Assembly (NCBI RefSeq): GCF_020184175.1
Contig: NC_065531.1
Coordinates: forward strand, 8,949,213-9,013,212
DNA length: 64,000 nt
Direction: 5' to 3'
Origin: Aphis gossypii
Taxonomy: Eukaryota > Arthropoda > Insecta > Hemiptera > Aphididae
The position numbers were made by a program, and so were the translations under genes. Shown here in pieces: positions 26,101 to 38,100 of the stretch. The notes under the pieces are model-generated. The model was not told where the DNA came from, ran no database searches, and saw only the letters and a list, made by a program, of their open reading frames with translations. The first letter of the stretch is position 1. The number at the start of each line of letters is the position of its first letter.

Positions 26101-29100
26101 GAAGTTCAGATTTTGACAAAAACTCGTAAAAATCATGGATATTTGCAAATTATTTTGTAGTTCAAAATTCTTAAAATTGTTTATATTTATATCTAACGTT
26201 AAATATTTAGACTGACAAATCATCTCTGTTCAGAATCGTTTTTCGTATACAATGATACCTATCATTGCATTCAAATTTAACCTACTCTAGTTCGAGATCC
26301 ACCCCACCCCCTAATGTACAGCAGAGCGGTACCCACTTGCCGACTTTTTTAAATGTTATACCTATATAAGACAGTGTGATTAGTGAAATGTGATTGATTA
26401 GGTTAGAGGTTATAAATATAAGATCGAAATTATTACTTTTTTGTGTAATATAATCTCTGTAAATGGTATAAATAAAAGACATCGAATGATGAAGACTTTA
26501 TAAGAATAAATAAAATCAAATACTTTTTCTTAAAATAAAAATAAACAATAATAATTCATTATTTATTTTGTAATTATCATTATAAAATGAAGTACACAAA
26601 TATTAATGAAATGACTTAACATTTTATGAATGATCAATTTGGGAAAATTTAAATTAATACCTACGTATTAAAGCCATAAATTAATTTCAAAATATATTTA
26701 TCGTTTAGCTAAAAAATAAAATAATGGAACAAAAAAATTATATTCATATTATTTAAACATATTATATATTCACATAACAAACAATGAATACATAGATAAT
26801 AACATCCTTTCACATTCATAGTTGTTACGGTTAGGTACTGTATCAATAATTTTAAGTTATTTGTTTTCGATAATTTTGTTTTTATATTTTTACGTTAACA
26901 GTTTCAATAGGATATCATATTTTAAAAATTATGAATAAAAATTAATTTATTGAATTGTTGTATTAAAATGAAGTACAACAAAAATTCTATTCCGCTTTCT
27001 TTTTTATCATCATTGTTGCAGCCTTTATAGAAAAAAATAAAAAAATAGAAATAGAAATGCAACTGAATAAAATAATAACAACAAAAATCCTAAATAATAA
27101 AGTTTTCTCGTCACGCAACGCAGCCACTTGGCCCCTAAGGGGATTTTTATCGAGTCGCAAAACTGGCGACATGTGTACTAACAATAAAACCTGATCTTGT
27201 TCCTTTTTTACATCTGAAAATCATATACAAGTTTGGAGAAATACGAGATGTCGAATTCATACAAACCTAATTATTTCCAGAATACAATTTTATTTTTAAA
27301 AAATATTTAAAATCACCAAGAAGTTTCCACTGTAAATCAATAAATTAAACTTATTTTATTTTCCCTTTCATGTGTACTTAATAAAGATAATATTTTCATT
27401 TATTGATTGAATAGTATTAGCAAAGATAAGCTTTTATTGTGAATCTTTATTATATATTTATGGTAAGTCATAATAATAAGAAAATGAAATATTATTATAT
27501 TTTAAAGTAACACAAAAACTTTTTAACAAATATAACTTATGAGTAATACTACGTAAAGCGATTAGGTATGTACTTAATCTATTCATAGTGTTCTTAATGT
27601 AAGTAGAAACTTGATAAAACATTAGAAACGATTCGTAACTAAAATAGCCTTTGTTGGCTCAAGTTGTAAAAAGTAAATTTACCTATCTCGTAAATTAATA
27701 ATTTATAAGGATTAACATATTTTACAACCTCACATTAAGTATGGAAATAATTTCGTTATGTATACAAAAAATTGAATGAAATTTTAATTTTTTTCTGTCT
27801 AGATGTTACCTGAGATATTACATTATTATTATTATTGACATTTTTATTTCGTATAACTATGTTTATACTACGCCATGATATATATTACAATATAGTTACT
27901 TCTATTGATTTTTGATACCTACGCATGAATGCATCATTATTGCATATACATATCGCCTTACTTCTCCAATTTTAAATTTAACAAAATATATAATAGCAAG
28001 TGCATTTAGTGACATATTACTCGAGGAGGGAATATGGATATCGATGTGGATAATGGACATAAACATTTTCTTGACATTGTTTTTCAATAAATTATACATG
28101 CAGAGGAGAGTGCTTTTATAACAAAAAAAAAAAAAAAATCAACTCCATAGTTGTAGGTAAATATTTAACATTAAATGTCAAATAACAATAATAGTTAGTG
28201 ATTAAATACAAATTTTTGATCCAGGAAAAATAAAAATGAGATAATATTCTAAGTGTACACCCACTATATTATTATATATAATTATAAATCGTTTAAATGA
28301 AGTATTCAAGTACAGTTATATAGCTTATAGTCTCACTCACTGAACGACCATGCTCTGGTGATAAATAGGTTCATCTCGTTGGTACACCAGCCGAATATCA
28401 AACAATTAAGGCAGACGAAGTTATTGTTGAGGTAAGTCTAATAAATGGAAATTTTAATTCTGTATTATAGAAATTAGGATTATTACTATGTATGAAATAA
28501 TATAATAAAGTAATAATTTATTTATACATTTTTCCTAAATTTGTTATAACTTGTAGCATAACATATTATTTAATATCTCAGTTAGTGGGTTATTATATAT
28601 GTGAATTTAGCAATATACCTGGTTTTAACGTTATTCAGTCATTATAATTTTAAGACAACTTTGAGAATGAAAGGACGTAGAAAAGATCCTAAATATGCCA
28701 CTGTTTACATTGTTTAACTAACTTTTATTATAATTTAAAATGTATTACATTTTTTATGAATACATTTCTAAACTTAGTTGAAATCAATTTTTATTTTTTT
28801 ATTTTTTGTATTTATTTTATTAAAAAAAGCATAAGCTATACTTATTATTTATTAATAATAAACTAAGTATGAATTGATACTCACAATGCTTCTAAGGTAG
28901 GGACTAGGCTTAACGCTTGTTTAGGAACTTTAGTGAGTTTGTTATTTTCCAGTCGAAGATTCCTTAATTGAGATAGTTGGTCGAAACACCGATCGTCGAT
29001 CTCAGTCAAATGGTTTTGATCTAGTTGTCTAAAAATGAAAATAAAATAATTTCAAAAATAACTTAAATAAATAAAAAATAACTCAATGTCATTGTTTTTC

Positions 29101-32100
29101 TTGCAATAATAATATTTACCCTACCACATAATATGATCAATTTTATGTTTAAAAAAAATACCACCATATACGATAGTCCATATTTTTCATGGTCATCGTT
29201 GAGTTTCATATTTTTTTTTTTACTTTTTTCACAACTACTGGCTGTAATAACCAAACATTTAGGTGGAACACCGCAAAAATGGTGAACCCAAAAGCTTTAA
29301 TACGACAACGATAAGGTTTATGCTAATGCGTTTAGGATAAAGAACATGGTAAACAAAAAAACTATTCGAGTTTTATTCTTACAAGGACGACAGTTGTCTG
29401 AAACTCTGGAATGTTTCACATGGCGCCCGGACAAGTTGACATTTCTGGAACGACCTATATATAAAAAAAAATAGTGGTAATACGTTACTTTTTATATTTA
29501 TATAAACTTTATTTTATACACCATCTAAGTCCATCTTTGCGTAATGGTTTTCAATTCATATTATATATATATTTTTTAACCAAACATTTCGATTTTTTAT
29601 GAATTCTATTATTTCCAGAGAAAAGGAAATCGTCAAAACCGTAAATTCTCGTTTCAATAGCTCTAGGAAAAAAGAAAACTTTTGGACTACATCCAGTCTT
29701 TTGATAATAATTGCCTTTGAATTTCTGTGGAGAGGTGTTTGTTAATCGAATGAGAGAATAAAAGGCATGGATAAATTTATTATGGAAGAAAAACGAGTTG
29801 ACAAAAATAAAAAAAATTACCAATGAACGATTTAGAAGTTTAATGGACTGTATTTTAAGAATTTATTATAGATTTGAGATAAAATTTGTCATGCTTAGAA
29901 CGAATGTTTGGCATTCCTCCACGATTTAAACATGCTTAGGGTATATGAAAATAATGATATATTTCTTTTATAATATTTCTTTTAAGTTGTCTTTAAAGAA
30001 CAATTGATTTAGATCTTTATATATATATATTATATACATTATACACATATGTATTTATAAATTATCCGACATCCGTGTTATATTTTTATTAATCACTTTA
30101 AAACTACTTACAGACGTTTTAACCATATATTGTTTAGAAATGCTCCGGGGTGTATCTCTTTGATAGGATTATCAGCTAATACCCTGAAACAATAAAAATA
30201 AATATTTAGAAATGTTTTTAAATATAATTTTAAATTACCGTGTGATAAAATTCTTGATTTAATACCATTGACAATACATATAATCATACATTATTCATTA
30301 CCATAAAAAAATATATATCTACGCATATACTAATATCTCCATTTTAACAAAATCCAAAATGGAAGTTATTATAAGAATTAGCCAATAAGCACTATATCAT
30401 TAAAAATTGTCAAAATAAAATAAATTTATAAATTGTTTAATATAATAATTGTAATTCACATTATTTATCAACAATTTAAAACGGTGATGTATCATAATAT
30501 TATTCAAATAACCAAATAACCGATGTAATACATATTTTTCTTTTTTTAACACCTACTAATCTTTTTCAATTGTAATAATAACATGCAACGACATTGCATA
30601 TTTTTGATAGTTTTGGTTAATTTATCTACGTTTTTACGGTTTTATTAGTTTTATAACACCTCACAATGATTCTAAATTATAGTATTATATGCTTTTATTG
30701 CTGCGTGTTTGGTTGATTTTATATGATCAAATAAGCGTCTAGTATAATTTAACATTGTAATACAATCAATATCATAAATGCATAAATTTATAAATTGTAA
30801 GTGAAAGTATGAAATATATTTAAGATTCCAAGTATGTGATACATTTTTAATAAATTATTTTTTTATGTTTACATTTATACTCCTATCTTATGTATAGACG
30901 ACACATATTCAAATTATTATTTAGTTACCATTCAATATAATATAATGCATTACAACAGTATACAATATACATTTAAGTAATTTAATGAATATTAGTTATA
31001 ATGCATACCTAGGTACTTATATTATACATAAATACATTTTTTTTTCATGGTGTATTGTCATTTATACATTGTATATTATAATACATTATGTTCAATGAAA
31101 ATGACTAGTTTTCTATCATTAATTAACATTTTAATACGTTAAATAAAAATGTATACGTTTTTTAAAAATATTAAACACAGTTCTAAGTGTATTATACCAT
31201 ATTAATTAATAATGCTTAATAATTACAATTTGGTAATTACAAATATAACACATTCGCTTAGTATTACCTATATATAAAAAATATTGTTATTGATAATATT
31301 ATGTTGTATTCAAATATCTGTCTATTTAATTTTTAAATCAAAATTTATTCAAGAGTAATACAGTACTTAAAATAATTTATATTATTCTAACTGTATTATT
31401 ATATTGAATTTATGGAAAAACTCTAGTACTACTAAATATGACTATTTATAATTTAAAAATAACCAATAAATTTAAATTTATCTATATTAATACGTCATAA
31501 AGATGCAATTATTATTATAATATTGTTATAGATACCAAATAAATCATTTCAATAACTTTTAAGTATATATTATTTTTTAATTACAAATATTTTATTACAT
31601 TTATTAAAAGAACTTTGAAAAAAATAATTTAATGTTTGTTTTTAATGATATTTATAAAGGTTTCAAGTATTTATTTAAATTTATATATTATTATATACCT
31701 AATACATTATATTATTATAGCTTTGTTTGTAATGGCATAAACTAGATATGAAAAATAAAATAAGGCGCATAACCTTTTTTGATTTTTATCTTACTGGTTA
31801 AGTTCTATAATAAAAACTAGAAATAGGGTTTAAATATTAAAAGAAAAGTAAAAAGTTATATATCCAAGTAAACAATAAAACTTTACCAAATACTTTAGTA
31901 GGTAGTGGTGTTACAAGGATGCAATCAAAATATTAAATCGAACTAAACTTCTCAGATAAAAAATATATTAGGATGTTTAAAATTATTATTTTGAAAACAT
32001 TAATAAACTGTGAAACTATTCAATAACATTTAATGTTCTTTGAAACAATATAATATATTTCTAGATACTGCTTGTATATAAAATTGTTCGGAACTTAAAA

Positions 32101-35100
32101 AAAAACCATACCTAATTTATTAAACTATCAAGAACTTTTTTTATCCGTTTCTACAAATTTGATGCATTACAATATTGAATACATTATAATATAAATATAA
32201 TATTATGTAGAATGGATATATATAATATCATGTATATGTCTATAGTCATTATCTGATATTATAACTAAATCTCTTTAATCGACTTTTCATAAAGTAGACT
32301 TTAGATTGTAGATGCATGATAATTATATAATACGACACCACATTACTAAGAACGTCCATATTGACTTATTAACAACACTATGATTTATATTATAGAATAA
32401 AATCAAGACGCATAAGCTACTTAGAAATAAATATAATAATATATTTTATTTTTATTTTTTTTTTTTTTAAATACAAATCGAAAATCATTATCTTGATCAA
32501 TGTATATTTTCTAATTAAAATAAAATTACAATATTTCTGAATAGTTTGAATTGTTTAAAGTAGTCATTCTTGTGATGGTACATTTTAGAAGAAAATATTT
32601 TTTATTATTTATTAGTACTGTTTATTCTTGTAATTTTTAATTTTTTTGATAATAACTGGTATTATTAATTATTTGAATTACAATGGTTGTATTTAAACTT
32701 TGATATAAAAGTATTGAAAATTTTTTATAAGAAAGTTTTTATATTTTCTTTTTCATTTACCTTCTATATACAATTGAAATATTTTCTTTTCATATATTCG
32801 ATTGTTTTCTCTTAAACTGTGATATAATTAGTTCTTTAAATAACATGAAAACATAAAAAAAAAAATTTCCTAATTATTCAAGAAATAAGTGTTTATGTCA
32901 AAGTAAGCACTATGTAAAAATTTAATTATTTTGTTTTCAATAAAACTTTAGCTCACACTTAAAAGGAGATTTATAAATATAATAGAAACTAAGTGCTTAT
33001 TTATTGTATCACTGTGATTGATAAAAATACGAATGCTTATCATTTTTATTAATAACAGAATGAGAGAAAAATATGATTTATTTCTGATTTATAGAACTAC
33101 ATGAGAAACTTATTATGATATTATGATACCTAAATATTATACAATATGAACAAAATAATGTCCCACCTACAATACAATTTTTTTATTTTAAACTTTATCG
33201 TAATAATAATAATAATAATTTATCAAAAAAAGTACCAACATTTTTTATTTAAATCTGTATTATCTGTATTATTTTATTTTAAATTATAAAATTATAATAC
33301 TTGTCGTCATAAGTTTTTAATTCATCCAATAATAAAAGTTTTAAGTGTTTTTTTTACAATTGGAAATAAACAAAATGTAATGATTTATAATATATATATA
33401 TTAAAATAGTTCTCTTTCCCAATTTAAATATTCAATTTACAAGCAACACATTTTAATTTCCAATCTTAAATTAATTAATTTTTCTTTCTTATATATTCTA
33501 GTTTATCTAATGTTTTATTCTTCGGAGTAAAAAAAAAATATCAATCAACTAATGTATCGATTTAAATCATGGATTTTATTTCTAATTGATCTGTATTTTG
33601 CATTAACGTCTATATTAACCTAACGAATATTTATAATAAAATATGTTTTTTTCTATAGCATTGGTATCACTTGTATAAGTATAACTTACAATTCATAGTT
33701 TAAGCAAATATTATTAAATAAATACGCACAAGACATACATGATTTATGAATCATATTCTGTCATTTTCTTCATTTTATAAAATGTCTAAAGCTAACAAAA
33801 AATTTGGTAAGATTTACATTTTTAGTAACTTGTGTATTCATATTATAAAAAAATATATATAAAAATAAAGAAAAGAGTAACATACAAAGAGAAAAACATA
33901 CATTGCTTGTTACTCTATTACTATAAGTTCATAATAATGTACGGAATATTATTTGAAAAACTATATTTTTTACTAAGCTGCACTTATTATAGTGATTAAG
34001 TTTATACATAATATAAAATTGCGTAGTAATAAATTAAGTAATAAACTAACCAATTCATATTATAAATAAGGTAGGTATATAATAAGATATTTTATGAAGC
34101 AGGTCGTAATAATATTTAAAACGAACTTTTAAATTAACTTATAAATTAATATTATTATAAAATACAATAATAATTAAACTATTTACTAGAATATAGTTTT
34201 TAAACTATATAATATTATGAAGTGACAAAATTATTAATTTTAACATGATACCAATGTATAGTTTTATATACATTGAATAACTTAGTTACCTTAAATACGA
34301 ATCATAATATAATTTATATTTATTTGTTTTAATTAAATACAATGGTTATTTATCCATATTTGATAGTAAACAACAAATATCAATTATCTGCGGGAACTTT
34401 TTAAAAATCACTTATAGTGTATTACATAGTAATGAAGTAGTGTATTCAAGTACAATTTATAATAATCTTGTATATAATTTTTGAGCGATACATAACATGT
34501 AATTTAATTGAATGACGTTATAATTTATGAGAAGTGTTTGATGATTTTACTTAAAACGTTTTCGAATTCAATCAATCAACTATAATAAATTGAATACAAT
34601 TTGATAGCTTAATGTTCAATGTTCATCATATCGCTATAGTATCGTAAAGAAAACTTTTCAGATTACCGCAGTCTTTCAAGTATTTACACTTATTCTTATA
34701 AGTCTTATTTTATTTCATATAAATATATATTTCTCCACACGATTTCAGAATCATATATAAACACAAAAAAAGATTAGGGTATGTTTTTAGATTGGGGGGT
34801 GGAGACGTTTGGTCGTTTTGATTAGGTTATGGGCGTGCATTTCTAAAATACATATATATTATATACGATTGCCACTCTCATCTATGTTTTAGTTCACTAC
34901 TCGGTCATTTTCTCGTGGGACATATTATTATAAAACGTTTTAAAACGTTACAGTACATATTATACATAATGTTAATGAACATTTATATGAATAAGTTGAA
35001 CGTGAAATGTTAAATTGACTCCCTAGACGATGTTGGCCATTTTTAACTGACAAGTATAACTCGTTAAAATGTAATGCAAATGTTATTAGCTATATAATGA

Positions 35101-38100
35101 CGATATGTGAGTTGCTATAAATCATGTCTATAGTTTACTTAGAACGCTGTCGTGAAATAATAATTTTTTTGAGATTATGTGTTTTTACATTGACAAAATA
35201 AAACTTAATAATTTTAATAAAAATATAATATCATAAAAAAATATTGTTTAATGAAACATAAGTGAATTACAATTAATTAAATTTGACATATCAATTAAAA
35301 CAGTTTATTAATGGTATTTTTATTGTTAATTTTATCAAACCATAAATTATATACCTAATAATGTTAAATTATTAAAATGTCTAAAATTTAATATGCATTT
35401 CATAATATATTAAATTACTTTACTTCATAATGTTGGTATCTAGCATATGATTAATGACTTATGTCAATAAAGTAGTGTAGAACTACTGCAATAGTAAGTA
35501 AAGTAGTAGAATGTTTTAAAAAGGCCTCACGCAAACTTGACAAAAATATACTTAAAAAAATAACATAGATTTTACAACAAGTTTGCTAAGCTATCGTAAT
35601 AAATAACTTTAAATTCTTACTCAAAACTTATAAATTATATATATATTTAAAATACTATAACATCTGTCTTTATTAAAATTTAAACTCAGTAATAGTTTAG
35701 GAGATTAGTAAAGTTAAAAAGAACAAAACAATATTTTTAGAACAGTTTATTAATCCCCACACCTGTATTAAATTAATAATGTGTTCGAACTTCACTCTGT
35801 GTTATTTCCTCATATGTTTACACTATGCCTACAAATATGAACATTTCTGAAAAAAAAATATTTCTAAATTTTGGATTTCAATCAATATCTTAAAGATTAT
35901 ACAGCATTATTTAATATTTCTGGACAAAAACAATTTTTTCGGAAAAATATAAAAAAAAACCAGAAGGTAAAAACATTCCTTGCTCAATCAGTGAGTAAAA
36001 GATTACCTATACATTGCATACAATTTTAACAAAAAATTAAATTGTTTGTATTTTATCATTGTTAAACTAAGAAACGAAAAAACAGATTACCAGTTCCTTG
36101 TTCTTGTGTAAATCTTAAAATTATAATTATAGAAAAGTATTTTTTAAACGTAACTAAAGTATATGAAAAATTTACTATATATAGTTGTGTACATTAGATA
36201 TATTAGTTTTATTTAAAAATATCCATAAACATTTACTTCAATAATTATTAAAATATGATTAGATTTTATAGGTTAGCATGTAAAAAACAACAAAATGATG
36301 AAAAAAGGTAAAAAAAAAAAAATAGGTTATTAATATTAATAATAGCTATAATATATAAATGCATTAATATTACCTTGGAAATCATTAAAATGATAAATAC
36401 CTAATTTGATAAATCCTAAATACAAAAATATTTAATATTTCTCATTTTCTTATTAATGTAAAAAGAAATATTATACTACATTACTTATTTGTCATTTGGA
36501 TAACTGTTTTGAAGAGAAAACAACTTTAAAAGCTTAATGTAAAGAAAATTATAGTATTTTGTAGATAGTTTAATAGTGGTAGTTATAGGTAATAAAATAA
36601 TATTTTTCAAAACGTTTAATGCAAATAAAAAATTAAATTGTTAATAATATATAATACATAAAATGATAACATCAGAAAATCAGTGTTTCGAATGTAAAGT
36701 TTTTTTTTTTTTATTTATATATTATACCTACATAGAATCAGTTTATAACGAATATCAGGTAATTGTTTTAGATTAAAATCACTTTTATAGAAACAACTAA
36801 TTATTATATTAGACACTGAATTTGTGATATAACGTTTGAAAAAGTAAACCATAACATTTTAAAACAAATCTGTTGGGTGCGAAGTTTTGTTAAAATTACA
36901 GTTGTTTAAATTTCCTAATTTCTTCAGAACTTATATGTTATGTTCTTTATTTTTAAAGAAACTAGAAAGATTGATAAATTGAAAAATCAAAGTATCAATT
37001 AGACTTTATTTTCAATCGATAGTTAGGAGTATTTGTAAGTTTTGAACCACTCCTTTTGACCAACAAAGTGTTCTTGAACATTTTATTTCTATATACATAA
37101 CGTGGTTAAACCGATACGTGCTTAGTTCTGTGCAAACTAAAGTACACTAAGTAGTTATTTTTCTAATTTGTAACCAATACAAGACTCTTAAGATTATGAA
37201 CTTTCATTGATTTTTCCATTAATATAATTATGATTTTAATTTTTTATTTAAAAACTTATTTTAACAAAATAATCTTTTATTTTCTTAGAAAAAACATGCA
37301 TGTTATTAAAAGTTACCAAAAATTGGTTTTAAGCAATAGTAACTAATTTTTCTAGAGTAATTTAAAATTATATCCATTTAGAATGAACCATTTTATGGAC
37401 GGTTAACGATTCTTCAAACACTCAAAAAGTCCTGTACAAATCCGAATTCCCTAAATAATAGTCATTTAATCAACTTATACTTTTATCAACAGCACGAGAA
37501 CAAATTCCTCTTAAAGTGGACTGAGAATATAAAACGTTCAACCTGACAAATTTTACGGACACGACGTGACCGAAAAACGTCAGTACATTCATGAAAGTGA
37601 CTAATATTGTACCCATTATTACAATACATTTGTAACATTTATATCAGAAAAAACCTTATTGAAATTAAGTATATATGTATATACTTCAACAATGTACATT
37701 TTTCTAAAATAATCGTAACATTTTTTTTCTTTTATTTGTAAATGTAAATAATGTTTAAAATTTAAAACCATTTAATTATATATTTATAATATACATATAA
37801 TACAAATAGTTTTTCAAGCATACATAACACTTCACAACCTTTAAGTATTCAATACGAATTTATTGAACTAGAGTATTTGAAATTTGATAAGTTAATATTT
37901 AAAAAATAAATTGTTATTCTTAGTAGAAAATTCAAATTTGTTACCTACTTTTGTAAAAAATAAGACTTAAAACTTTTGAATTTTTTTTTAAATAGTAATA
38001 AGAATACTTGTTTCCATTTTTCAAGATTTTTGATAAAATTCCAATTTCTATAACATTTAAATTGTAAATAAAAAAAAAATATATTTTCATTTCAAATTTC

